Shown: piece by piece, positions 1-8,376 of the stretch
How positions within the stretch are numbered: position 1 is the stretch's first letter
Layout of the letters: each line of letters begins with the position of its first letter
Source of the DNA: Hyphomicrobiales bacterium
GTDB lineage: Bacteria; Pseudomonadota; Alphaproteobacteria; Rhizobiales; JAKSCL01
Reading direction: 5' to 3'
Length of the DNA stretch: 35,058 nt
Assembly: GCA_022360615.1 (NCBI GenBank)
Contig: JAKSCL010000193.1
Location: 1-35,058 of the forward strand
Notes under the pieces: model-generated
Seen by the model: the letters and a program-made list of their open reading frames with translations, nothing else
Databases searched by the model: none
What the model was told of the DNA's origin: nothing
Position numbers and translations under genes: made by a program

Positions 1-256
1 GCATGATCCGCTCAACGCTTTCAAACGCCATATCCACATGCGGCGTATAGTGCATGGCAAGCACGATGCCGGATACGATCTGCGTTGCCAGGCAGAACAT
101 CAGGATCGCGCCAAAGGTCCAGAAATAGTTGAGGTTGCGCGGCGTCGGGTAGGAAATCGCCGTCGGATAGAGGAAACCCATGATCGGGAGGCGGCTCTCC
201 ATCCATTTCATGAAGCCGCTTTTGGGCACATAGGTTTCGCCGGGAATCGGGCTCAT
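1..256 (-). CDS. petB: Cytochrome b of the bc1 complex, N-terminal part (cut by window edge)
   Basis: Only the first 85 codons are present; the gene runs off the left edge. Cytochrome b is the membrane haem subunit of ubiquinol:cytochrome c oxidoreductase. The translation starts MSPIPGETYV and continues with a short basic stretch (FMKWMESRLP). It then reads YPTPRNLNYFWTFGAIL and enters a first membrane helix with GIVLAMHYTPH, which is the usual start of alphaproteobacterial cytochrome b. The ATG at 256 lies 35 bases after the Rieske gene stop, so the two form the standard petAB(C) operon; petC should follow outside the window. The same segment can be read in another frame as an 83-codon ORF, which is a shadow. 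Confidence 0.93.
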   Translation of the reverse strand, partial: MSPIPGETYVPKSGFMKWMESRLPIMGFLYPTAISYPTPRNLNYFWTFGAILMFCLATQIVSGIVLAMHYTPHVDMAFESVERIM

Positions 257-291
257 CACATTCTCCAGTCAAACAACGAGGGCGGCCGGGC

Positions 292-816
292 TCAGCCGAT
301 CACGATCCGCGTCTCGTCGAGAAACTCGTAAGGCGGAATTTCAAGGTTGGTCGGGGCCGGACCGCGGCGGATGCGCCCGGAAGTGTCGTAGTGCGACCCG
401 TGGCAAGGGCAGAACCAGCCATCGTAGTCACCGGCCTCGGGGAGCGGAACGCAGCCGAGATGCGTGCAAATGCCGACCTGCACGAGAAGGTTCTCGTGGC
501 CCGGTTTCGTCCGCTCGGCATCCGTTTGCGGGTCCCGCAACTGATCAAGCGGAACGGCGTTCGCTGCCTCGACCTCTTCATCCGTCCGGTTTCGGATGAA
601 AACCGGCTTGCCACGCCACATCACCGTGATCGCCTGACCGACTGCAACCCCGCTAATATCCACTTCGATGGAGGCGAGGGCCAATGTCCCCGCATCCGGG
701 TTCATCTGATCGACAAGCGGCCAAACGATGCCACCGACCGCAACAGCGCCCATCGCCCCTGTTGCAATGTAAAGGAAATCGCGTCTGGTCGGTTCTTCTG
801 TCTCTGTTACCGTCAC
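292..816 (-). CDS. petA: Ubiquinol-cytochrome c reductase, Rieske iron-sulfur subunit
   Basis: This is the Rieske [2Fe-2S] protein of the bc1 complex, which passes one electron from ubiquinol to cytochrome c1. Both cluster-binding boxes are intact: CTHLGC, and CPCHGSHYD 14 residues after it. The N-terminus has the twin-arginine-like PTRRDFLY followed by one hydrophobic helix ([16 protein letters not shown]), the signal-anchor of Tat-exported Rieske proteins. The frame is open to a TTG at 858. I prefer the GTG at 816 because it has GGAG 8 bases upstream, gives [14 protein letters not shown], and makes a 174-residue protein of normal family size; the TTG has no usefully spaced ribosome site. 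It is first gene of petAB(C) and is divergent from trmL-hemF. A putative iron-responsive palindrome lies about 110 bases upstream. Confidence 0.95.
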   Translation of the reverse strand: MTVTETEEPTRRDFLYIATGAMGAVAVGGIVWPLVDQMNPDAGTLALASIEVDISGVAVGQAITVMWRGKPVFIRNRTDEEVEAANAVPLDQLRDPQTDAERTKPGHENLLVQVGICTHLGCVPLPEAGDYDGWFCPCHGSHYDTSGRIRRGPAPTNLEIPPYEFLDETRIVIG

Positions 817-925
817 GCTGTGAACTCCATCGTCTGCGACAAAGCGCGCACTTTTCAATTCCTAAATGTCCGCATGGGTGTGCCGCCGGTGCTTCCCGAA
901 GTCAAGGGAGCGCATAGCCCCGCTC

Positions 926-942
926 TTTAGATTCCATCTAAA
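926..942. promoter_or_regulatory. Perfect palindrome resembling an Irr box (iron control element)
   Basis: The sequence TTTAGAT-TCC-ATCTAAA is a perfect 7+3+7 inverted repeat between the divergent petA and trmL-hemF genes. Its architecture and outer TTTAGA/TCTAAA arms resemble the iron control element recognised by Irr, the haem- and iron-responsive Fur-family regulator of Rhizobiales, usually quoted as TTTAGAA-n3-TTCTAAA. The innermost base of each arm differs symmetrically. Both flanking units need iron or make haem (bc1 complex; HemF), which fits. The assignment to Irr is inference. Confidence 0.5.
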
Positions 943-1011
943 AGTGAGGTGGAACTTGTCCAGCACGCAGCACGCGCGCAGTTTGTCGCGGTTTCGGAAG
1001 TGTAAACCACC

Positions 1012-1455
1012 ATGCGTCTCGTCGCTTATCAGACAGATATCCCACAAAATCTCGGCGCACTAATGCGAGTCGCTGCCTGTTTCGATGCGCCGCTCGACGT
1101 CATCGGACCCTGTGGCTTTCCGTTCTCCGGCCGTGACGTGAAACGGGTGGCGATGGACTACGCGGACTTGGTGGATGTGACTGTACATATCTCATGGCCG
1201 GCTTTCCTGAAAAGCGAGGAACGCAAGGCCGGGCGGCTCGTGCTTCTGACAACGAAGGCGGCAAGCCCTCTACCCGATTTCGACTGGCGCGGGACGGATC
1301 TGATCATGGTCGGCCGCGAAAGTGCCGGCGTGCCCGATCACGTTCACGAAGAAGCTGATGCGCGGCTCCGCATCCCCATGGCAGACGGCGCGCGGTCTTT
1401 AAATGTCGCGGTTTCGGCGGGGATCGCCCTCGCCTCCGGGTTTCACGCGGCTTGA
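1012..1455 (+). CDS. trmL: tRNA (cytidine(34)-2'-O)-methyltransferase, TrmL/SpoU family
   Basis: This is a 147-residue SpoU/TrmD-fold (SPOUT) methyltransferase. Family members methylate the ribose 2'-OH of the wobble base (C/U34) of leucine tRNAs using S-adenosylmethionine. The diagnostic motifs are present: motif 1 with N13 and R19 (PQNLGALMRVAACF), motif 2 (LIMVGRESAGVPD), and motif 3 (RSLNVAVSAGIAL), which form the trefoil-knot cofactor site. The length matches the minimal TrmL type, which has no extra RNA-binding domain. It starts the plus-strand unit with hemF 60 bases downstream, an arrangement common next to petABC in Rhizobiales. The start ATG has no obvious ribosome site. Confidence 0.9.
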   Translation: MRLVAYQTDIPQNLGALMRVAACFDAPLDVIGPCGFPFSGRDVKRVAMDYADLVDVTVHISWPAFLKSEERKAGRLVLLTTKAASPLPDFDWRGTDLIMVGRESAGVPDHVHEEADARLRIPMADGARSLNVAVSAGIALASGFHAA

Positions 1456-1515
1456 TACGTGCGGGAAAAGCGCATGAGATAGCGCGATACGGTTTCTGAA
1501 AAGGGCAGGACGGCG

Positions 1516-2412
1516 ATGGACAAAACGCTAAGCGACAATGACTTGCTGGAAGAGCGGAAAAGCCGGGCGAAACAATGGTTTGAGAGCCTTCGCGATGAGA
1601 TCTGCACGGCCTTTGAAGGTTTGGAGAACGAACTCTCCGGGCCGATGAGCGGCCAAGAGCCCGGCCGCTTCGAACGTACGCCTTGGGAACGCGCCGACCA
1701 CACGGGCGCGCCGGGCGGCGGCGGCGTGATGTCGATGATGCATGGAAGGGTATTCGAGAAGGTCGGCGTTCACGTCTCAACGGTGCATGGCACGTTTTCG
1801 CCCGAATTCGCCAAACAGATACCGGGTGCCGGGGAAGACCCGCGCTTCTGGGCCTCGGGCATCTCGCTGATTGCCCATATGCAGAATCCAAACGTGCCCG
1901 CCGTTCACATGAACACACGCTTTGTCTGCACGACAAAGACCTGGTTCGGAGGCGGCGCGGATCTAACGCCGGTGCTTGACCGGCGGCGCACGCAAGAAGA
2001 CGAAGACACCATCGCCTTTCACGCCGCCATGGAAAAGCCCTGCCTCGCCCATGGGCGCGATTACCCTGAATTGAAAGCGTGGTGCGACCGCTACTTCTTC
2101 CTTGCCCACCGGAACGAGCCGCGCGGCATCGGCGGCATCTTTTACGATCATGTGAACACGGGCGACTGGCAGGCCGATTTCGCCTTTACCCAGGATGTTG
2201 GCCGCGCTTTCCGGGATATCTATCCTGAACTCGTGCGCCGCAATTTCAACGCCCCTTGGACCGAGGCCGACCGCGAGGAACAGCTCATTCGGCGCGGACG
2301 CTATGTCGAGTTCAACCTGATCTACGACCGCGGCACCATCTTCGGCCTGAAGACCGGCGGCAATGTCGCTTCGATCCTCTCTTCCATGCCACCCATGGTG
2401 AAATGGCCGTAA
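1516..2412 (+). CDS. hemF: Oxygen-dependent coproporphyrinogen III oxidase
   Basis: HemF carries out the aerobic decarboxylation of coproporphyrinogen III to protoporphyrinogen IX in haem biosynthesis, in the cytoplasm. The 298-residue length is standard. Conserved blocks are all present in order: [58 protein letters not shown], then a later [15 protein letters not shown] block, and near the end [24 protein letters not shown] precedes the ATG by 5 bases. It lies downstream of trmL and is probably co-transcribed with it. The link with the divergent bc1 genes and the palindrome at 926-942 suggests joint iron/haem control, which is inference. It faces the cytochrome gene at 2434 with only 21 bases between the stops. 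Confidence 0.96.
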   Translation: MDKTLSDNDLLEERKSRAKQWFESLRDEICTAFEGLENELSGPMSGQEPGRFERTPWERADHTGAPGGGGVMSMMHGRVFEKVGVHVSTVHGTFSPEFAKQIPGAGEDPRFWASGISLIAHMQNPNVPAVHMNTRFVCTTKTWFGGGADLTPVLDRRRTQEDEDTIAFHAAMEKPCLAHGRDYPELKAWCDRYFFLAHRNEPRGIGGIFYDHVNTGDWQADFAFTQDVGRAFRDIYPELVRRNFNAPWTEADREEQLIRRGRYVEFNLIYDRGTIFGLKTGGNVASILSSMPPMVKWP

Positions 2413-2433
2413 TGCGGCGCTCGAACAGACTGC

Positions 2434-2787
2434 TTATCCCCCGCCCAGAAGCCCGCGTGCCCGCAGTCTTTCCTTTTGGGTCTCGGGGCTCACGTGCTCG
2501 GCAAGGTAGTCGAGGACGAGCTTTTCCTCCTCCGCCTCCAACTGGGCCATGCCCTGCTCGTCAATCATCCACTCCAGAATCTCTTCCCAGCCATGGCGCG
2601 TGAGGCCCTGCTGAACGACGAGCTGCATGGAATGGCAAGCACCGCAATAGGCAAACACTTCCTCACGGCCGGCCGCATCTGGAAGGCCGAGATACGCATC
2701 CTCCGCTTCAACGGCAGGCGGCAGAAGAAGGAAAACTGCGAACAAGGGGGCGGCGAGCGCGCAAAGGCGCGCGAAAAAACCAGTCAT
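2434..2787 (-). CDS. Small periplasmic cytochrome c (SorB/SoxD-like partner of the sulfite dehydrogenase)
   Basis: This is a 117-residue monohaem cytochrome c. Residues 1-27 form a Sec signal peptide (basic start, hydrophobic LAAPLFAVFLLLPPA, cleavage after VEA). The haem site is CGACH at 48-52, and Met75 or Met80 could be the distal ligand. The ATG at 2787 has GGAG 5 bases upstream. The frame is open to a GTG at 2868, but that start would destroy the signal peptide. Its position just after the molybdenum sulfite dehydrogenase gene suggests it is the electron-accepting subunit, as in SorAB, where sulfite electrons pass from the molybdenum subunit to the cytochrome. The pairing is by context; the sequence alone shows only a small class I-like cytochrome. 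Confidence 0.8.
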   Translation of the reverse strand: MTGFFARLCALAAPLFAVFLLLPPAVEAEDAYLGLPDAAGREEVFAYCGACHSMQLVVQQGLTRHGWEEILEWMIDEQGMAQLEAEEEKLVLDYLAEHVSPETQKERLRARGLLGGG

Positions 2788-2821
2788 GGGCTCTCCATGG
2801 CATCCGAGAAGGGAAACGTCG

Positions 2822-2856
2822 CTTGAGATGGAAGAAAGCCGCCGGAGACCGGCGGC
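2822..2856 (-). terminator. Hairpin between the sulfite dehydrogenase and cytochrome genes (terminator- or attenuator-like)
   Basis: GCCGCCGG (2838-2845), a 3-base loop and CCGGCGGC (2849-2856) form a perfect 8-bp GC stem. On the minus strand, the direction of transcription, it is followed by TTTCTTCC. It begins 17 bases after the dehydrogenase stop and ends about 50 bases before the cytochrome start. It could cause partial termination or stabilise the upstream mRNA, setting unequal subunit levels. The U-tract is imperfect. Confidence 0.5.
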
Positions 2857-2872
2857 CTCATAACCCACCCCC

Positions 2873-4165
2873 TCAACTCACCGTCACGGCGACGCGATGC
2901 ATGGCGTTGTTGAGATAACCCTTCGGGTTCCAGGCGATCGCGAAGGGCTGGCTCACGCCTTCGGAGTCGGTCGCACGCGCCCAGACCTCATAGTAGCCAG
3001 CTTGCGGGAAACTGACATTCGCCCGCCAGTTCTGCCAGGCATGGGGATTCACCGGATCATCAAGCGACGTCTCGATCCACGTCGACCCGAAATCAATGGA
3101 AAGATGAACCGCGCTGACGGACCGGTCGCCCGCCCAGGCATGGCCGCGCACCTCCGTCGTGCCTCCGGCGCTCGCACCCATTGCGGGGCTCGTGATAAGC
3201 GATTTGACGGGCATCGCCTCCATGATCACGAAGTCTTCCTTGGCAACCTCTTCGCCCGGTGCAACCGGCCTGTTCGGCACGCGATAGGACGTGCCGGTCA
3301 TTTTCGGCCCGTCATGCACCTGATCGCGCAGCCAGACGCGTTTCAGCCATTTCTGGGAGCACGAGCCCGGCCAGCCCGGGATCACGAGGCGCAAGGGCGC
3401 GCCGTTCATCGGATGGATTGGATTGCCATTTTGGGCAAAGGCAATGAGGTTGTGCGGGTCCATGGCCTTTTCAATCGGCACACCGCGCGAAATCGGTAGC
3501 TTGTCGGGATCGCCCGAAAGATGACCGTCCGCACCCACGTGAGCGGTGTAGACCACATTATTCTGAACGCCTGCCGCTTTCAGCACATCGGCAAGCCGCA
3601 CACCCGTCCATTCCGAGCAGCCGACCGCGCCATAGGTCCACTGATTGCCCCTTGCGGGCGGATTGAAAAAGGCACGGCCATTGCCGCCGCATTCTATGAT
3701 GAGCGCTTCGGTGACGACCTCGAAATTGTTTTTCAGATCATCGATCGACATGGCCATGGGCGTATCGACGAGCCCATCGACCGTCAGTTCCCAACCGCCG
3801 GGAGACATATCGTCGGGTACCAGCCCGTTATTGCGGATGAAATGGCGCGCCGTCGGTGTGATCGGATCATCGAGGAGATGCGGTGGCGTTTCCGCGTTGA
3901 CAGGACGGTCGTTTAGGACAGTCAGCCCGTCCTTGCCCTCAATCGTGCTTTCTGAAGCAAGCGCAACCGGAATGAAATGCTCGGGAATGTTGCGGTGGAA
4001 GGGAATAGCCGCACCCACCATCGCCGTCATTGCAGTAAGACCGGCCCCCTTCAGAAACCCACGCCGGTCGGCATGTGCCCGCCGGCCAAAAAGCAATCTG
4101 TCGGCTTTATCCGGGTCTTCGCGATACAGTGCGAAAAGGCCCTTTTCCGTAGTCCTCTTGAGCAT
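2873..4165 (-). CDS. Molybdenum sulfite dehydrogenase, SorA/SoxC-like
   Basis: This 430-residue protein belongs to the sulfite oxidase family of molybdopterin enzymes, which oxidise sulfite to sulfate in the periplasm. R34 and R35 of HADRRGFLKGAG form a Tat signal ending near LASEST, as expected for a cofactor-loaded enzyme. The molybdenum-ligand cysteine is C159 in ALIIECGGNGRAFF. The fold region continues with GAVGCSEWTGVRLADVL, GGWPGSCSQKWLKR-type substrate residues near 264-276, and a C-terminal Ig-like dimerisation domain from about 310. AGGGAG precedes the ATG. The cytochrome gene downstream is the likely electron acceptor. Choice between SorA (stand-alone sulfite dehydrogenase) and SoxC (Sox pathway) favours SorA, because no other sox gene is nearby. 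It could also be a relative with another oxyanion or sulfoxide substrate. Confidence 0.85.
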   Translation of the reverse strand: MLKRTTEKGLFALYREDPDKADRLLFGRRAHADRRGFLKGAGLTAMTAMVGAAIPFHRNIPEHFIPVALASESTIEGKDGLTVLNDRPVNAETPPHLLDDPITPTARHFIRNNGLVPDDMSPGGWELTVDGLVDTPMAMSIDDLKNNFEVVTEALIIECGGNGRAFFNPPARGNQWTYGAVGCSEWTGVRLADVLKAAGVQNNVVYTAHVGADGHLSGDPDKLPISRGVPIEKAMDPHNLIAFAQNGNPIHPMNGAPLRLVIPGWPGSCSQKWLKRVWLRDQVHDGPKMTGTSYRVPNRPVAPGEEVAKEDFVIMEAMPVKSLITSPAMGASAGGTTEVRGHAWAGDRSVSAVHLSIDFGSTWIETSLDDPVNPHAWQNWRANVSFPQAGYYEVWARATDSEGVSQPFAIAWNPKGYLNNAMHRVAVTVS

Positions 4166-4394
4166 TGGCGTTCTCCCTGTTCATGCGCCCCCAATTATCG
4201 AAACGGCTCTGCTTTTTTGTTTTCGGATGGTAGTGGAAAATCGGCGGATGAGAAAGGCTTCGCCGCGTTTTCCGGAAAGCCGAAACGTCAGTTCCAGGAT
4301 CATATCCCTGGCGGCAAGAGCCTTTCAGCGATGCGCTTGGACCTGAATCCATGGCCATATCTGCGACCATGGGGCGAACGTTACCCTGCATCTG
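4166..4394. other. Intergenic region upstream of the sulfite dehydrogenase
   Basis: This 229-base gap separates the cca stop from the sulfite dehydrogenase start, both on the minus strand. It contains an imperfect hairpin (CCAGGAT / ATCCCTGG, about 4296-4313) and a TTTTCCGGAAA core at about 4268-4278. I see no convincing gene or strong promoter hexamers. It probably holds the promoter of the sulfite dehydrogenase pair, making these genes independent of the cca operon. Confidence 0.4.
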
Positions 4395-5606
4395 CTAGCG
4401 CAAGCTGAGCAATTCCTCGCGCACCAGCGTGTATCCGCTTTCGATCCATGCCTCTTTCGCCTTCCAAAGCGCTTCGCCGACCTGCGGGCCAGGGGACATT
4501 CCAGCACGAATGAGATCATCACCGGTGAGCGGGAAGTGAGGCGCCTGCCAATCGCGCGCGATCTCAAAGGCCGAACGCCAGCAGCGATGCTCCGGCGTTT
4601 CGCCCGAGAACACCCATGAGAGGAGGAGCAAATCGGCAGCCGCCCGATTGCCGCGGTTGAGCACCGCCCGTTCGATCATCCGGCGGTTGGGAATGGCCTT
4701 GAAATGATGATCCGCAAGCCCCTTCAACTGCTCGGTCTGATCCCGCGACAGCCGCAAACGCTCCTGGAGGATGTTCGCATTGACCTCCGCGCCAAGAAGC
4801 GCCGCCAGACGCAACAACGGGTCCGGAGCGCGGCCGGTCGCCCGCTCTAGCGCCACAAGTCGCCCAACGCCCGCTGGTTCAGTGTCTCCATCGAAAACCG
4901 ATGCGCTGACATCCGCCCCGGCCATCGCCGAAAGCGCCATAACAGGATCAGGCGCGGCCAAGACGCGGATGACCTCCATGCCGATACGCTCGCGCGATAA
5001 GTTCCGAAGGCCCGCCCGTTCGGCATGGCAGGCTTTGAGCGCCGCTTCATCGGGCGCGCCCTTGCCGTACCACGCAAAAAAACGGAAAAAACGCAGGATC
5101 CTGAGATAGTCCTCGCGAATGCGTGCCACTGGATCGCCGATAAAGCGCACCTGCCGCGCCATCAAATCCGCGTAACCGCGAAGCGGATCATGAAGTGTGC
5201 CGTCGCGCGATGCATAAAGCGCATTCATGGTGAAATCCCGCCGCCCTGCATCCGCTTCCCAGTCGGAATGAAAGGCAACGGTCGCATGCCGCCCATGGGT
5301 CTCCGCATCGGCCCGCAAGGTCGTCACCTCATAGCCGGTTCCGGCCGCAATGATGGTCACGGTGCCATGGTCGAGACCGGTCGGAACGGCTCTCAAGCCC
5401 GCAGCCTCGGCACACGCGATCACATCCTTGGGCCGCAAGGTGGTGGCAAGGTCCACATCGCCAATGGGTTCGCCCAAAAGGGCGTTTCGCACGCAACCGC
5501 CAACGGCCCGTGTCTCGCCCTCATTTGCAAGTGCATTGAAAACCGCGCGAAGTCCGGGCGTTTCGAGCCAGCTCTTATCCGGCAAATGGGCGGGGGCGTC
5601 GGCCAA
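4395..5606 (-). CDS. cca: CCA tRNA nucleotidyltransferase (class II)
   Basis: The enzyme adds or repairs the 3'-CCA end of tRNAs using CTP and ATP. This 403-residue protein has the class II head domain: AVGGCVRNALLG (36-45), the metal-binding aspartates D50 and D52 in DVDLATTLRP, and RRDFTMNALY (122-131). The neck reads DPVARIREDYLRILRFFRF, and a helical body and tail follow. The only start compatible with full length is a TTG at 5606; an in-frame TGA lies 3 codons upstream. AGAAGGA abuts that TTG directly, so initiation is probably weak or aided by coupling. It is the last gene of the DUF1285-nudL-DUF6111-cca operon, an order often seen in Rhizobiales, and lies 29 bases after the DUF6111 stop. 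Confidence 0.94.
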   Translation of the reverse strand: MADAPAHLPDKSWLETPGLRAVFNALANEGETRAVGGCVRNALLGEPIGDVDLATTLRPKDVIACAEAAGLRAVPTGLDHGTVTIIAAGTGYEVTTLRADAETHGRHATVAFHSDWEADAGRRDFTMNALYASRDGTLHDPLRGYADLMARQVRFIGDPVARIREDYLRILRFFRFFAWYGKGAPDEAALKACHAERAGLRNLSRERIGMEVIRVLAAPDPVMALSAMAGADVSASVFDGDTEPAGVGRLVALERATGRAPDPLLRLAALLGAEVNANILQERLRLSRDQTEQLKGLADHHFKAIPNRRMIERAVLNRGNRAAADLLLLSWVFSGETPEHRCWRSAFEIARDWQAPHFPLTGDDLIRAGMSPGPQVGEALWKAKEAWIESGYTLVREELLSLR

Positions 5607-5635
5607 TCCTTCTCATTCCAATCATGCGTGCCGGC

Positions 5636-5902
5636 TCATTCGATCCGGCCCGGAACGAGGACACCGTCACGGAATTGCGAAGGCGTATAGGCCCCGTCTG
5701 GCGGCGAGCCGGTGAAAGCGGCAAGCAGCACGAAGCTCACAGCGGCGATCATCAGACCCGAAGTGGCGAGCACGGTCACAGGTGCGCCCTCCCATGCTTC
5801 GGATCTGCTGACATCGGCCTTCTTTGCAAAGTAAAGAAAGGCCGCGTAACCGATAAACGGCAAAAGAAACAGAAAAGCGTGAAACAACAATACGCGGATC
5901 AT
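5636..5902 (-). CDS. DUF6111-type small membrane protein
   Basis: This 88-residue protein has two predicted membrane helices: residues about 3-25 (a phenylalanine/leucine-rich stretch starting VLLFHAFLFLLPF) and about 43-63 (VTVLATSGLMIAAVSFVLLAAF). A short polar tail contains PPDGAYTPSQFRDG and ends PGRIE. This pattern matches the small DUF6111 proteins found between CoA pyrophosphatase and cca in Rhizobiales; the function is unknown. Its ATG overlaps the nudL stop by four bases (ATGA), so translation is coupled. The conserved neighbourhood suggests a housekeeping role, but nothing in the sequence defines one. Confidence 0.8.
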   Translation of the reverse strand: MIRVLLFHAFLFLLPFIGYAAFLYFAKKADVSRSEAWEGAPVTVLATSGLMIAAVSFVLLAAFTGSPPDGAYTPSQFRDGVLVPGRIE

Positions 5903-6519
5903 GCTTTGTAAAGCCTTTCATAAAGCCGGCGGATAATACCCGCCGTTGCACCCCAGATATAGTGTTCCCCGTAGGGCATCGCATAGTAGCGGCGCTGTGC
6001 TCCGCGCCACTCAAGCGCATGCACAGAGTGATTGGCCGGGTCCATCAGGAAATCAAGTGGAACATCGAAAACGGCTGCCACCTCGTTCTCGTCGGGGATA
6101 TAGGCGTAGTCGGGCGGCACCAGCACCACCACGGGCCGCACCTTGAACCCGGTGCCCGTATAATAGGGATCGAGATAACCAAGCGGTGTGACGGAACCGG
6201 CGTTGAGCCCGATCTCCTCCTCCGCTTCGCGCAAAGCGGCGTCCAAAGGCGTGTGATCGCCGTCTTCCAGTTTGCCGCCGGGAAACGCCACCTGCCCGGC
6301 ATGGGACGGCAAATGCTCGCTGCGTTTGGTGAGCACGACGCGCGCGGTATCCCGACCTTCAGTTACCGGCACCATCACGGCAGCGGCCTTGAAGGCGTTG
6401 TCGTCCAGATTTTCCCGCCAGCCGGGGTTGAGATCCATATCGCTCGCGCGGCCTTGATCCTCGCGAGGCCAGGCCAGATCAAGCATGGTGCGCGCGCGGC
6501 GTTCGAAATCGAGGCTCAT
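5899..6519 (-). CDS. NUDIX hydrolase, CoA pyrophosphatase (NudL-like)
   Basis: This 206-residue NUDIX protein probably hydrolyses coenzyme A to 4'-phosphopantetheine and 3',5'-ADP. The signature of the CoA pyrophosphatase group is clear: VVLTKRSEHLPSHAGQVAFP followed by GGKLEDGD. The NUDIX box ends LREAEEEIGL with the catalytic REXXEE intact. The first glutamate of the classical box is not conserved, which is also usual in this group. It overlaps the genes on both sides by four bases (ATGA type), showing tight translational coupling with DUF1285 and DUF6111. Substrate is inferred from the motif; other nucleotide-diphosphate compounds are possible. Confidence 0.88.
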   Translation of the reverse strand: MSLDFERRARTMLDLAWPREDQGRASDMDLNPGWRENLDDNAFKAAAVMVPVTEGRDTARVVLTKRSEHLPSHAGQVAFPGGKLEDGDHTPLDAALREAEEEIGLNAGSVTPLGYLDPYYTGTGFKVRPVVVLVPPDYAYIPDENEVAAVFDVPLDFLMDPANHSVHALEWRGAQRRYYAMPYGEHYIWGATAGIIRRLYERLYKA

Positions 6520-7136
6520 GCCATCAGCCCCTCAAGCAACCCTGCCTCCACGATCGGGAAAAAGAATCCCGCCGACCAGACCCCGAAATAGGCCTTGCCA
6601 TCGGCCTCTTCCGTCGTGCCATGCTCCATCAAGTCGTAAAAGACTGGACGGTTAATCTTGGCCTCCAGCCTACGGCGGATGTGCACATAGGGCACCACAT
6701 GCCCCTGATCGCCCACCTGTTCAAACCGCAAGGGATGCTCATCGTCTACTGTGACCTCATCGCCCACATTGGTGATGAAGCGGATCACCTGGCCATCGCC
6801 TTCGCCGCACACACGCATTTGAACGGCCATGAAAGGCGCATCCTCGACGGTTATCCCGATCTTCTCCACCGGCGTGACGAGATAGTACCGGTCATCATCG
6901 TCGAAGCGTAAAACCGAAGCGAAGAGGCGCACAAGCGCTTCCCGGCCGATCGGCGTGCCGAGATAGTACCAAAGCCCGTCGCCCGCGATGCGGATATCGA
7001 GGTCTCCGCAGTAGGGCGGATGCCACAGATGCACGGGCGGCGCGCCTTTTTCGCCTTCGGCGCTGGCAACCCGCGCGATCTGATCCAGCGGATTGCCGCT
7101 CTTTTCCTTTGCGACCAAGACCGTCACCCTGACCAA
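6516..7136 (-). CDS. DUF1285 family protein
   Basis: This is a DUF1285 protein of up to 206 residues. Recognisable blocks are PPVHLWHPPYCGDLDIRI, DGLWYYLGTPIGREALVRLF and YYLVTPVEKIGITVEDAPF. Members are conserved in proteobacteria and small beta-rich domains have been described, but no biochemical function is established that I can name. It begins the operon with nudL, DUF6111 and cca. The start is uncertain: TTG at 7136, GTG at 7127 or TTG at 7118 are all in frame. AGGG lies 8 bases before the 7118 codon, so the true protein may be six residues shorter. The conserved domain is unaffected. Confidence 0.85.
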   Translation of the reverse strand: MVRVTVLVAKEKSGNPLDQIARVASAEGEKGAPPVHLWHPPYCGDLDIRIAGDGLWYYLGTPIGREALVRLFASVLRFDDDDRYYLVTPVEKIGITVEDAPFMAVQMRVCGEGDGQVIRFITNVGDEVTVDDEHPLRFEQVGDQGHVVPYVHIRRRLEAKINRPVFYDLMEHGTTEEADGKAYFGVWSAGFFFPIVEAGLLEGLMA

Positions 7137-7370
7137 AATGTGATCGTTTTCAACAAAGGGTTGCTATTCAATTCGGCAATCATGGCTTGCTTAATCCACA
7201 ATCCGACTGGGAGATTCGCTACTATGATCCAATATAGTGAAAAAGCGGCGCGAAAACTCTCCGGACACTGCAACCGGTTTGGTGCGACTTTAAGCCCATA
7301 ACCCGGCGGAGCATGCGCCTCTAGGATGCACACTATACGCTACGTAAACGCAACGGCATGAGCACGATGG
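7137..7370. promoter_or_regulatory. Divergent promoter region between DUF1285 operon and MoxR operon
   Basis: This 234-base region separates two divergent operons and must hold both promoters. It is more AT-rich than the neighbouring genes around 7139-7250. I cannot assign convincing -35/-10 pairs. A 25-codon reading frame (ATG at 7224 with GGAG 10 bases upstream) exists, but I do not regard it as a gene. Confidence 0.4.
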
Positions 7371-8369
7371 GTGGACATGGGCACGGTTAGCGATACCTCC
7401 GATATTCTTGAGACCGTCGACAAAACGGCGGAAAAAGCGGCAACAGCCCGCGAAGAGATCGCCAAGGTGATTTTCGGCCAGGACGAGGTGATCGAGCAGG
7501 CGCTTGTCACCATACTCGCTGGCGGCCACGCGCTTCTAGTGGGTGTGCCGGGGCTGGCGAAAACCCGCCTTGTCGAAACGCTTGGAACGGTGCTCGGACT
7601 CGATGCGCGCCGCGTCCAGTTCACGCCGGACCTCGTAGCGGCCGATGTGATTGGCTCAGAAGTGCTTGAAGAAGGCGAGGACGGCCGCCGCCGGTTTCGC
7701 TTCATCAAGGGTCCGATCTTCGCCCAGCTCCTGATGGCGGACGAAATCAACCGCGCCAGCCCGCGGACACAGTCGGCGTTGTTGCAGGCCATGCAGGAAC
7801 ACCATGTGACGGTCGCAGGCGAGCGGTACGATCTGCCGAGCCCCTTCCACGTGCTCGCCACCCAGAACCCGTTGGAGCAGGAGGGCACCTATCCGCTTCC
7901 CGAAGCCCAGCTTGACCGCTTCTTGATGCAGATCGATGTGGGTTACCCGGACTATGCTGCCGAACGGCGCATGCTTTTTGCGACCACCGGCACTGAGCAG
8001 GCCGACGCGAAGCCCATCTTCAGCGCGAGCGAATTGCAAGCTGCCCAGCGGCTCGTGCGCACAATCCCGGTTGGCGAGGAAATCGTTGAAGCCATCCTAC
8101 AATTGGTCCGCTCCACCCGTCCGGGTTCGGAAAATTCCGAGATTGCCGAGCAGATCGCCTGGAGCCCCGGTCCGCGCGCCAGTCAGGCCTTGATGCTGAC
8201 TGCACGGGCGCGGGCGCTTATCGACGGCAGGCTTTCGCCTTCGCTTGACGACATCGCCGCTCTCGCAGAGCCGGTTCTTCAGCATCGCATGGAATTGACA
8301 CCGGCAGCGCGGCGAGCGCGCAAAACCGTGAAATCCTTGATCGAAGACATCGTTCGGCAGATGGGATAG
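7371..8369 (+). CDS. MoxR family AAA+ ATPase
   Basis: This 332-residue ATPase is of the MoxR type. These proteins act as chaperones that mature or remodel partner proteins, usually those with von Willebrand factor A (VWA) domains. Walker A is GVPGLAKT (58-65), Walker B is LLMADE (120-125), and sensor 1 is ATQNP (163-167). [14 protein letters not shown] supplies the arginine-bearing motif, and the MoxR C-terminal lid follows. The start is GTG at 7371 or ATG at 7377. It is the first of four plus-strand genes, and DUF58 starts 7 bases after its stop. The order MoxR-DUF58-BatA-like-VWA-like is a standard MoxR/VWA module, associated with envelope stress or enzyme maturation in other species. The client here is unknown. 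Confidence 0.93.
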   Translation: MDMGTVSDTSDILETVDKTAEKAATAREEIAKVIFGQDEVIEQALVTILAGGHALLVGVPGLAKTRLVETLGTVLGLDARRVQFTPDLVAADVIGSEVLEEGEDGRRRFRFIKGPIFAQLLMADEINRASPRTQSALLQAMQEHHVTVAGERYDLPSPFHVLATQNPLEQEGTYPLPEAQLDRFLMQIDVGYPDYAAERRMLFATTGTEQADAKPIFSASELQAAQRLVRTIPVGEEIVEAILQLVRSTRPGSENSEIAEQIAWSPGPRASQALMLTARARALIDGRLSPSLDDIAALAEPVLQHRMELTPAARRARKTVKSLIEDIVRQMG

Positions 8370-8376
8370 GCGCTCT

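Noticed and set aside
817-858. TTG start at 858 for the Rieske protein
   Set aside because: It adds 14 residues unusual for the family and lacks a spaced ribosome site; GTG at 816 is better supported.
7124-7333. A 69-codon minus-strand frame before DUF1285
   Set aside because: It overlaps the DUF1285 start in another frame, has no ribosome site, and occupies the divergent promoter region.
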